From positions 1 to 9,307 of the forward strand of contig JAKSCN010000129.1 in assembly GCA_022360595.1 (NCBI GenBank): a stretch of 9,307 nt of DNA, in the 5' to 3' direction. How positions within the stretch are numbered: position 1 is the first letter of the stretch; every line of letters begins with the position of its first letter. This DNA comes from Chromatiales bacterium. GTDB lineage: Bacteria > Pseudomonadota > Gammaproteobacteria > Chromatiales > Chromatiaceae. A program made the translations under genes and the position numbers. Below the pieces are notes generated by a model that was given only the letters and a program-made list of their open reading frames with translations, had not been told where the DNA came from and did not search any database. Positions 1-6,071 of this stretch are shown piece by piece.

Positions 1-71
1 CAAGCAATTAATCGCAAGCACGTACCGACATTAAGGTTTCGTCTTAGCACACAAGAACAGGGAGAAAAACC

Positions 72-1268
72 ATGCCTATCCTAAGAACAATGAGTAAAGG
101 CCGGGTACCGGTAAAAATCTACACCGATGAGGTTGAGTCGACAGCAATGCAGCAACTGTACAACATCTCACAGTTGCCGTTCATTCACAGCCATCTGGCT
201 GCCATGCCTGATGTACATGCAGGAAAAGGCGCCACGGTGGGCTCTGTCATTCCAACCAAGGGAGCGATTATTCCGGCCGCCGTCGGCGTGGATATCGGTT
301 GTGGCATGAGTGCAGTGCGCCTGACCATTAAAGCCAATGATCTACCCGATAACTTACGCGCCATCCGTCTGGCGATCGAAGAGGCCATTCCTGTCGGCTA
401 CAACATGCACAAGTCAGACCGCGCCCGACAATCGACCATTCGTGCGCTGTCTGGTGGATTGGACAGTATTTTGCGAAAGCACAAAAAGATCTACTCCATG
501 CATAAAAAGCCTTACCAGACCTGGATTAGGCAGATTGGCACTTTAGGCGGTGGCAATCACTTTATCGAACTCTGCCTGGATGAAAACCAGGATGTGTGGG
601 TAATGCTTCATTCAGGGAGTCGCGGTATTGGCAATGCCATAGGGCGATACTTTATCGAACTGGCCCGCAAAGATATGGGGCAACATATCGTCAACCTGCC
701 CGACAAAGACCTCGCCTATTTCAAGGAAGGGAGCAAGTACTTCGATGACTACATTGAGGCGGTTGAGTGGGGCCAGGATTACGCCATGGCAAATCGGCGT
801 GAAATGATGCATTTCACTCTAGAGGTACTGCGTAAAAAGTTGCGCAAGTTTGGCATAACCAAAGAGGCCATTAACTGTCACCACAACTACATCACCAGAG
901 AGTACCACTTTGGCGAAGAGGTGTTTGTGACCCGCAAGGGGGCAATTCGGGCAGGCGAAGAGGAGCTTGGCATCATTCCCGGCAGCATGGGCGCCAAGTC
1001 ATTTATCGTGCGAGGCAAAGGCAATCCACAATCGTTCTGCTCCTGCTCTCACGGCGCAGGCAGAAAAATGAGCCGCAGCGCCGCCAAGCGTAAGTTTACC
1101 GAGGATGATGTAATCAGCCAGACCCAGCAGGTCGAGTGCCGTAAAGACAAAGGGATTATCGATGAGATACCAGCGGCCTACAAAGATATCGATCAAGTCA
1201 TGGATCATCAAAGTGACCTGATCGAAGTCGTACACACCTTGAAGCAGATTGTCTGCATCAAGGGTTAG
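72..1268 (+). CDS. rtcB: RtcB-family RNA ligase (3'-phosphate / 2',3'-cyclic phosphate RNA to 5'-OH RNA)
   Basis: This is a cytoplasmic GTP- and Mn-dependent RNA ligase that joins RNA 3'-phosphate or 2',3'-cyclic phosphate ends to 5'-OH ends, repairing RNAs cut by endoribonucleases. The 398 residues (E. coli RtcB is 408) carry the family blocks in order: MPDVHAGKGATVGSVIPT (45-62), VGVDIGCGM with metal-ligand candidates Asp74 and Cys77 (71-79), GGGNHF with His163, LHSGSRGIGN with His180, NCHHNY (268-273), and CSCSHGAGR. In the last block His327 corresponds to the guanylylated histidine (E. coli His337). All expected catalytic residues are present, so the enzyme should be active. The ATG at 72 follows GGGAG at 60-64 with a 7-nt gap. 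No rtcA (RNA cyclase), rtcR or prfH gene follows, unlike the known rtc and prfH-rtcB arrangements. The 71 bases upstream show no clear sigma-54 promoter. Confidence 0.97.
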   Translation: MPILRTMSKGRVPVKIYTDEVESTAMQQLYNISQLPFIHSHLAAMPDVHAGKGATVGSVIPTKGAIIPAAVGVDIGCGMSAVRLTIKANDLPDNLRAIRLAIEEAIPVGYNMHKSDRARQSTIRALSGGLDSILRKHKKIYSMHKKPYQTWIRQIGTLGGGNHFIELCLDENQDVWVMLHSGSRGIGNAIGRYFIELARKDMGQHIVNLPDKDLAYFKEGSKYFDDYIEAVEWGQDYAMANRREMMHFTLEVLRKKLRKFGITKEAINCHHNYITREYHFGEEVFVTRKGAIRAGEEELGIIPGSMGAKSFIVRGKGNPQSFCSCSHGAGRKMSRSAAKRKFTEDDVISQTQQVECRKDKGIIDEIPAAYKDIDQVMDHQSDLIEVVHTLKQIVCIKG

Positions 1269-1290
1269 TTAAATTCCATAGGAGAACATG

Positions 1291-1407
1291 ATGTTAATTC
1301 ACAAATTAAAAAATGCAGCAATCAGAACCACAAAGCATAAAACAGACATTAAGGACAAGTCTCATGAAACGAGAATCCGTAAACGAAGTGATCGCCTGTC
1401 TCTCTGA
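1291..1407 (+). CDS. possible small basic ORF or leader overlapping the next gene
   Basis: A 38-codon frame opens at ATG 1291 (a second ATG lies at 1288) directly after AGGAG at 1280-1284, the best Shine-Dalgarno in the rtcB downstream gap. It would encode a lysine/arginine-rich peptide beginning MLIHKLKN, with no recognisable domain, ending at TGA 1405-1407. It overlaps the start of the next gene (1364) in a different frame by 44 nt. It could be a translational leader, the remnant of a shifted N-terminus of the next gene, or a chance ORF. Only the ribosome binding site supports it. Confidence 0.2.
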   Translation: MLIHKLKNAAIRTTKHKTDIKDKSHETRIRKRSDRLSL

Positions 1408-2293
1408 AGAGAGAACCCTGTTTCGCTACTTCAAAGGTCAGTATGCCCTAATGTTACTGTCGTATGTTACCCAAACTTTCGACAGTGTACGGGCGCTGAA
1501 ACAGACACCCTACCAACGGCTGCTGAACCAGTCAGAGGTTAAACCGTTATTGGCACAGTCGGGAAAAGGCGGACTCTCTCCAGAGCTATTTAACTACTGT
1601 TGGAAAGAGAGCAGTCAGAATTTTATTTTGACCCTTGACCGCTGGGATGACGATGACCGCTGGAGCCGCCAGACAACCCGCGCCGGCAGTAACCTGGTAT
1701 TACAGCTTAACTTCTCTGAAGAGCACAATCGGCTCTACCGGAAAATGATCAATCCGGATGATGATTACCTCTTCAATTACTATGGTCATCCTGTGATGGA
1801 AAAAGGAGAGCGATTTCGCGACACTTTGGCCTGGGCGCGTCTTGATATAGACCTGAACAGCGGCGAAGTATTGATAGAGGAGATACAGAGCGATTGGGTA
1901 CGCCGTGCACTTGCCTGTGCCACAATGATCAAAAAAGGTCAGAAGCCTTGGCACTTGCATTACTGCGACTGCAAACCTGAAGCATTCCTCACTTATACCG
2001 ACAAGGTGCTGAAACCGTTTATCTCGCTCTGGTCAGAGGCGATGTTGATGGCGGCTATCTCATTTATCTACATTGAGTTAGGTATCCGCTCCATCTACTA
2101 CCACACCTATGAGGCGGGTGCCGAAATTAAACGGATCTGCGGTCAGCCACCAAAATCACTCTATTCAGATCTACCCAGAAAATTCTGCTTTCAGACAACG
2201 GATGAAGACCCTCTGTTTCTTCAACAAGACAGAGCATTTCGCAAAAGAAGACGCAAACTAAACAACATTAGCTGGTACAAACTGGAACTCTAA
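1364..2293 (+). CDS. uncharacterised 309-residue protein with EEIQSDW motif, rtcB-linked
   Basis: I do not recognise an established family. It is a soluble protein with no signal peptide. A start at 1313 is possible (326 residues). I prefer ATG 1364 because AAGGA at 1351-1355 sits 8 nt upstream and the N-terminus MKRESVNEVIACLSEE then begins a helix. Visible features (numbering from 1364): an Asp-rich DRWDDDDRW patch near 92-100; LVLQLNFSEEHNRLY near 112-125; the motif EEIQSDW at 172-178; a His/Cys patch WHLHYCDC near 196-203; then W-SEAML--A--F-YIELGIRSIYYHTYEAG near 223-252; and a basic KRRRK patch near the C-terminus. The order EEIQSDW, then an amphipathic helix, then a strand ending in a small motif resembles, from memory, a domain in large phage and mobile-element polyvalent proteins. 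That link is inference. It lies 95 nt after rtcB and 11 nt before a small gene, so co-transcription with both is likely. Confidence 0.85.
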   Translation: MKRESVNEVIACLSEERTLFRYFKGQYALMLLSYVTQTFDSVRALKQTPYQRLLNQSEVKPLLAQSGKGGLSPELFNYCWKESSQNFILTLDRWDDDDRWSRQTTRAGSNLVLQLNFSEEHNRLYRKMINPDDDYLFNYYGHPVMEKGERFRDTLAWARLDIDLNSGEVLIEEIQSDWVRRALACATMIKKGQKPWHLHYCDCKPEAFLTYTDKVLKPFISLWSEAMLMAAISFIYIELGIRSIYYHTYEAGAEIKRICGQPPKSLYSDLPRKFCFQTTDEDPLFLQQDRAFRKRRRKLNNISWYKLEL

Positions 2294-2304
2294 AGGAGAT
2301 AAAC

Positions 2305-2424
2305 ATGCCCAGAACCAGAAATTCAAGGGCCAGAAACCCTGTAGCCCGCTCTCCGCTACTACACAAAGGGGGGCACACACAAAATCGAGAAGCAGTGAAC
2401 GGTTCGACTCACGCATTGACCTAG
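2305..2424 (+). CDS. very small basic protein, apparently frameshifted at a G6 run
   Basis: ATG 2305 follows AAAGGAGAT (2292-2300), a strong Shine-Dalgarno, 11 nt after the preceding stop, so a real gene starts here. The 39-codon frame encodes a basic peptide with NPVARSPLLHKGG and stops at TAG 2422. The codons after the run of six G (2368-2373) look non-coding in this frame. In the -1 frame the sequence continues as AHTKSRSSERFDSRIDLED, which reads as a natural continuation. One extra G, or a -1 ribosomal slip on GGG GGG, would join the two parts into a protein of about 60 or more residues. I recall short basic gammaproteobacterial proteins with an LLxKGG-HxKS core and unknown function, but cannot verify this. 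The alternatives are a mutation, a sequencing indel or programmed frameshifting. Confidence 0.55.
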   Translation: MPRTRNSRARNPVARSPLLHKGGHTQNREAVNGSTHALT

Positions 2425-2570
2425 AAGATGCCCTATCGGACTGGTATGAAGAGAATGAGCCAAATATCACTCAAAAAACGAATAGCGAGGAGCCAGAGGC
2501 TCCTCCTTTTTTATGTTTAAGATCAATAAAATCAACCGATTTATTACTATGTGAACGACGGTGCAAATAG
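2370..2570 (+). other. -1 frame continuation of the small basic gene, running through its terminator
   Basis: From 2370 this frame reads GAHTKSRSSERFDSRID, then LEDALSDWYEENEP, a charged, helix-like and protein-like sequence. It has no start codon of its own, so it depends on a frameshift from the gene starting at 2305. It meets no stop before the intrinsic terminator at 2487-2512 and would only stop at TAG 2568-2570. A TAG at 2483-2485, just before the terminator stem, lies in the third frame, one further -1 step away across the A6 run at 2473-2478. Transcripts ended at the terminator would therefore lack an in-frame stop in this frame. Confidence 0.4.
2487..2512 (+). terminator. strong intrinsic terminator ending the rtcB cluster
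   Basis: A perfect 8-bp stem GAGGAGCC (2487-2494) / GGCTCCTC (2498-2505) with a 3-nt AGA loop is followed by C and six T (2507-2512). An A-run at 2473-2478 precedes it, so it could also work partly in the opposite direction. It separates the rtcB cluster from the next membrane-protein gene. Confidence 0.93.
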
Positions 2571-2576
2571 TATAAT
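2571..2576 (+). promoter_or_regulatory. candidate -10 box for the 2665 gene
   Basis: A consensus TATAAT lies in the gap after the terminator and about 90 nt before the next start codon. No good -35 hexamer is seen 16-18 bp upstream (TATGTG at 2548-2553 is poor), and there is no extended -10 TG. The position makes sense because the preceding transcript ends at 2512, but support rests on the -10 alone. Confidence 0.4.
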
Positions 2577-2664
2577 TCCGAAGCTAAAAAGCGACAGAAC
2601 ACCTTCTGTTTACTGGAGCAACAAAAGTTGCGAATAGATAAAAATGACATAGAGCTTTATCACA

Positions 2665-3948
2665 ATGGATAGTGTCACACGCAGCCGCAAGAAAAAAATC
2701 ACGCCTTTCTGGAACCGTATCCCACTATTTTTTCTCTACGGACTGTATCCAGGACCACTCTTTTTCGCGATTGGACTTGGGATTGTGGCGCTGTTTCTCT
2801 CAAGCTGGTGGGCTTATCTGATTCTTTACGCCATGGCGACTAAATACAGCATGGCTGCCTTGCAACAGACAGCTCGCGGTAAGCTCGAACCACCCGAGAT
2901 GAACTCCGAGACACTGGTTAACGGCTACGGGTTGCCGCTGACGCTCTTTTTCATTTTCCTGCTCTATTTCTCTTTTTTGGGTTCTCTTGCCAGTTCAATG
3001 GGTTATTTTGTCACGTTGATAGTCTATGGCCTGGGCGTATTTCTCTTTCCGGCCATGATCATCTGCCTTGGCATCAGCGAAAGCCTCACTTTTTCCATCA
3101 ATCCCGCCAATTTGATCAATCTGGTTCGAGCGATAGGCTGGCCTTATCTGGCGCTGTACGGGATGATCTTCTCACTCGGCGGGGCGCAATCAACCCTCGA
3201 GTCTTTTGCGCTGGCCGACACCGATACCGACACCATGATCGCCATGTGGCTCAGTATTAACACTATCTTCTCCATTATCGGCTTTCATATGATGGGGTAT
3301 GTGGCAATGCAGTACCACGAAGAGCTCGGTGAGCCTGAACCGGACTCAGATAGCCACGAGAACACCTCACCACGAGTCATGGCGGGCTCACCGTTACTCG
3401 ATCAGTTCATCAGCGAGGGGAATACCGCCGCTGCTACCGCGGAGCTACGCGCTCTTATTCAGCAAGACCCTGAAAATATGGAACTGCGTAGACGTCTGCA
3501 CAACTACGCCTTAGTCACCAACCAACCCGATGCCCTCAAGCGTAACGCGAAAGAGCTGATGGAACAGGCAGTGAAATGCCAGAAAACCGTTGTCGCCACC
3601 CAAGTGTTCAGTGATTGTCGTGATCAGGGGCTGCTCTGTCATCCTGACCGGGCCGATGCTCATCTTCCAATACTGAAAGAACTTCGCGCCCAAAGGCGCT
3701 TTAAAGATGCTGTTGCTCTTGCTAAAGGCTTCCACACCCGCTTTCCGGACAACGAGGATACACCCGCAGTCTATCTGGAATTGGCCCGTGTCTTCTCTGA
3801 AGACCTTCAGCGCGATGATCTGGCCGACCAGCTACTCTCCTTTGTTCTGAAACACTTTGCTCAGCATCCAGTGACAGTCGAAGCAAAGCAGTATCTCGAG
3901 GTGATCAAACAGCTAAATCAAAGCAACCTGGCAAGCAAAACCAGCTAG
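2665..3948 (+). CDS. polytopic inner-membrane protein with helical TPR-like C-terminal domain
   Basis: Not assigned to a named family. The N-terminal half is membrane-embedded, with hydrophobic segments near residues 20-43, 44-62, 88-108, 112-135, 155-172 and 192-214. It is preceded by a basic stretch (RSRKKK), which suggests a cytoplasmic N-terminus. After an acidic linker (222-232) comes a soluble domain (about 245-420) made of helix pairs such as AELRALIQQDPENMELRRRL, LKELRAQRRFKDAVALAKGF and LELARVFSEDLQRDDLADQL. The spacing and DPEN/PDNED turns resemble TPR repeats, so a protein-binding role on the cytoplasmic side is likely. ATG 2665 is the first possible start in the frame, because a stop lies at 2650-2652. 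Its Shine-Dalgarno is weak (AGAG at 2651-2654). It ends convergently on the rhomboid gene, which has the same membrane-plus-helical-tail plan. Confidence 0.85.
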   Translation: MDSVTRSRKKKITPFWNRIPLFFLYGLYPGPLFFAIGLGIVALFLSSWWAYLILYAMATKYSMAALQQTARGKLEPPEMNSETLVNGYGLPLTLFFIFLLYFSFLGSLASSMGYFVTLIVYGLGVFLFPAMIICLGISESLTFSINPANLINLVRAIGWPYLALYGMIFSLGGAQSTLESFALADTDTDTMIAMWLSINTIFSIIGFHMMGYVAMQYHEELGEPEPDSDSHENTSPRVMAGSPLLDQFISEGNTAAATAELRALIQQDPENMELRRRLHNYALVTNQPDALKRNAKELMEQAVKCQKTVVATQVFSDCRDQGLLCHPDRADAHLPILKELRAQRRFKDAVALAKGFHTRFPDNEDTPAVYLELARVFSEDLQRDDLADQLLSFVLKHFAQHPVTVEAKQYLEVIKQLNQSNLASKTS

Positions 3949-5393
3949 GGGCTGTTAACACTGGCCAGTTGCTGGCCAAGCTGGCGATAGCGTGCCGCAT
4001 CACCATTTTGCCCCTGCTCTTCCAGAAGATCAGCGTACGCAAAAACCAGTCCCTGCTCGACCCCACAGGCCAACCGTTTTTTCACGATCACCCGCAGCAG
4101 CTTATCCGCCTCTTTCACCTCTCTCAAACGAATAAGTCGCTCGGCTAGCCGGCAGACAACCTCTCCATTCAAACGTGGCCCCGGCTTAGCGAGCGACAGA
4201 TACTCCTTGTAAGTCTCAAGCACCAACGCATCGGTACCCGAGTCGACTTCTGTCAGCTTAAAGATGGCGCGCGCTAATTCATGGTACTCGTCACTGGTTG
4301 GCGAGATACGACTGCACTCATAGTAACGACAAAGGATCTCCCGATGTTTTGGATCTTCACGGTAGAGCCCCCGCAATCGGCTCAACGCCTTACGATACTC
4401 CATGTTATCGCAATACCCGCGCACCTCTTCCAGCTTCTCTTCAAACGCCTTCTGTTCCTTCTCCTCATCCAAGAAATCAACATTAAACGAAGGGGTTGCC
4501 TGCTTGACGATAAAGGCGACTATTGCACCGGTAACCAATCCGCCAAGGTGGGCCAGATAGTTGATATTGCTGACATCGCTATAGAGAAGAATCTGCACCA
4601 CCTCATTACCGATCCACAAGGGTAGCAACACAATTGCCGGCAGGCTGACATAATCGAAGTAGATACCGATGGAGTAGAAGAATTTAACCTTGCGTAGCCC
4701 ATAGAGAACAGCATACATCCCCATCAGGCCCGAGATCGCTCCTGAAGCCCCGATACCTGGCACCAGACTGCCGCTATTAAAGAGAAAATCGAATGCAGCC
4801 GAGCCAAACCCGGCCACCAGATAACCAATCAGGTAAACCCAACGCCCCAAGGTCAATTCAACCAGAAAACCGACAGCCAGCAGAAATATACAGTTGCCAA
4901 CCAGATGCCACACGCCTCCATGCAGAAACATGTGGCTGATTAGCGTCTCCATGGAAAATTTAGCGGTGCGCAGCCCATGACCAATATAGGTCACCGCTTC
5001 ATATTTTTCTTCGAAGGCTTGGCGGTTCCGATACCAATCAAGATAGCCCTCTGTACTTGGCTTGATAAACTTACCGCGCTGCAGCCCCTGCAAAAACTCC
5101 GGGTCGGTCTGCACCATCCACATTAGCGAATCTGGAAATAGCTCAAGATCGACCAGCCTCTTGCTCACCCCGAATTCGCCAGCCTCCTCCAGGCTCTGCA
5201 GATGCCCCTTATAGTGCGGTAGCTCGATCTCCTGCAGCCCCGATGATTTGTAGAGTTCACCAGCCTCAGCCATCTGCTGGTCGTCATCCAACTGGAAAAA
5301 GAGAAAAATCAGGACATTCGCCAGCAAAAGCAGCAGCGTAATAATAGGTGGATTTTTCCAATCCAGTTTGCGATCGAAGGGGATGATAAGCAT
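3945..5393 (-). CDS. rhomboid-family intramembrane serine protease with helical-repeat tail
   Basis: Rhomboids cleave transmembrane helices within the bilayer using a Ser-His dyad. Numbering from ATG 5393 (482 residues), the protein starts MLIIPFDRKLDWKNPP, with a first membrane segment near 18-35. A loop of about 115 residues follows, longer than in a minimal rhomboid. Next come HMFLHGGVWHLVGN (154-167, the HxxxxHxxxN region), GIGASGAISG with catalytic Ser217, and YLAHLGG with catalytic His282. After the last membrane segment, near 285-297, a soluble tail of about 175 residues forms TPR-like helix pairs. An upstream ATG at 5429 is possible. I choose 5393 because AGGA sits 6-7 nt before it and the typical rhomboid N-terminus begins there. 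Both active-site residues are present, so it should be proteolytic. The substrate is unknown. Confidence 0.9.
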   Translation of the reverse strand: MLIIPFDRKLDWKNPPIITLLLLLANVLIFLFFQLDDDQQMAEAGELYKSSGLQEIELPHYKGHLQSLEEAGEFGVSKRLVDLELFPDSLMWMVQTDPEFLQGLQRGKFIKPSTEGYLDWYRNRQAFEEKYEAVTYIGHGLRTAKFSMETLISHMFLHGGVWHLVGNCIFLLAVGFLVELTLGRWVYLIGYLVAGFGSAAFDFLFNSGSLVPGIGASGAISGLMGMYAVLYGLRKVKFFYSIGIYFDYVSLPAIVLLPLWIGNEVVQILLYSDVSNINYLAHLGGLVTGAIVAFIVKQATPSFNVDFLDEEKEQKAFEEKLEEVRGYCDNMEYRKALSRLRGLYREDPKHREILCRYYECSRISPTSDEYHELARAIFKLTEVDSGTDALVLETYKEYLSLAKPGPRLNGEVVCRLAERLIRLREVKEADKLLRVIVKKRLACGVEQGLVFAYADLLEEQGQNGDAARYRQLGQQLASVNSP

Positions 5394-5456
5394 AACCGTT
5401 CCTGGCCAACTGATAGTCCAACGTTGCACTGCACAATAACGCGCACGACTGAACCA

Positions 5457-5485
5457 AAACTACGTCTGAACAGGGGGTATGTCAA
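5457..5485 (-). promoter_or_regulatory. candidate sigma-70 promoter for the rhomboid gene
   Basis: On the minus strand a perfect -35 TTGACA (5485-5480) is followed after 17 bp by TAGTTT (5462-5457), a poor -10 with 3 of 6 matches. Transcription would start near 5450, about 57 nt before the chosen ATG at 5393. This would make the rhomboid gene independent of the small exported-protein gene upstream. It rests on the -35 box and spacing. Confidence 0.35.
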
Positions 5486-5487
5486 CC

Positions 5488-5526
5488 AGGGCCTGTTAAC
5501 ACTCATTTGATGCTGCAACAGGTCCT
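5488..5526. repeat. imperfect inverted repeat related to the rhomboid gene end
   Basis: The arms AGGGCCTGTT (5488-5497) and AACAGGTCCT (5517-5526) pair over 10 positions with one G-U in the plus-strand transcript (one mismatch in the minus), around a 19-nt loop. The left arm with its flank, AGTGTTAACAGGCCCT on the minus strand, matches 15 of 16 bases of the end of the rhomboid gene, AGTGTTAACAGCCCCT at 3962-3947. No T-run follows on either strand, so it does not look like an intrinsic terminator. It may be a member of a short dispersed intergenic repeat family. Confidence 0.45.
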
Positions 5527-5550
5527 TAGTCCATCCACCATTAATTTTGG

Positions 5551-5850
5551 TCACTGCCAATGATTGTCGGCCAAACGCAAATCGAGCAACCTCCACTCGA
5601 CACCGATAAGATGGTAGTGCAGAAACTTGGGCTGTTCGTCCACTAACACTTTTACAACCACGGTGTTATTGCCTCGAACATCTCTATCGATCACCGCGGT
5701 GCTTGCGGCTGGGAATGTCACCCTCAATAGATCACATACCTGGTCCGAACCCGGTCCGATATCACCGATCTCCGGCACATCAGTCAGACAGCTAGCCTGG
5801 GTGGCTGATGAGGCGACAAGGGCTAAAGGAATCAGAATTTTTTTGATCAT
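5551..5850 (-). CDS. small exported protein of unknown function
   Basis: I do not recognise the family. The 99 residues open with a signal peptide: MIKK, a hydrophobic core ILIPLALVA, then SSATQA-SC. Signal peptidase I cleavage after Ala19 is plausible. The sequence before Cys21 (T-Q-A-S) is not a proper lipobox, so a lipoprotein is unlikely. Cys21 and Cys39 could form a disulfide in the periplasm. The mature part of about 80 residues alternates hydrophobic and polar residues (LRVTFPAASTAVIDRDV, NTVVVKVLVDE) and ends in LIGVEWRLLDLRLADNHWQ, suggesting a small beta-rich domain. The ATG at 5850 has GGAG 7 nt upstream. It lies 157 nt upstream of the rhomboid gene on the same strand, so the two could share a transcript. 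The other side is a 221-bp divergent gap to the regulator gene. Confidence 0.72.
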   Translation of the reverse strand: MIKKILIPLALVASSATQASCLTDVPEIGDIGPGSDQVCDLLRVTFPAASTAVIDRDVRGNNTVVVKVLVDEQPKFLHYHLIGVEWRLLDLRLADNHWQ

Positions 5851-6055
5851 TATCTCTCTCCGTCTTCATATACTGGTGATTGGGAAACGGTCAGGCTCCA
5901 ACCAAAATTTCGATGTTGTCCTGCTGTTGCCGTGACTCAAGCATCGCTCACGGCCGTGTCCAAGTCTCGACCAAACCACAACGAAAAAGCGAAGAAAAAC
6001 AGAAGAACTATATCTCTTATTATTCAGTGAGTTAGAATAAACAAAAGGCATTAAT

Positions 6056-6062
6056 AAGGAGG
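6056..6062 (+). promoter_or_regulatory. near-perfect Shine-Dalgarno deciding a GTG start
   Basis: AAGGAGG lies 9 nt before GTG 6072, and no ATG in this frame is better placed. The divergent gap upstream (5851-6071) contains no promoter with both good boxes. TAGAAT at 6033-6038 is the best -10 candidate, but its -35 is poor. Confidence 0.75.
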
Positions 6063-6071
6063 CGTTAAGCA

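Noticed and set aside
1..71. Sigma-54 promoter or RtcR site upstream of rtcB
   Set aside because: No TGGCAC-N5-TTGC type element is present in the short upstream stretch available.
5394..5429. 12-residue N-terminal extension of the rhomboid protein
   Set aside because: AGGA is well spaced before ATG 5393, and MLIIPFDRKLDWKNPP is the expected N-terminus.
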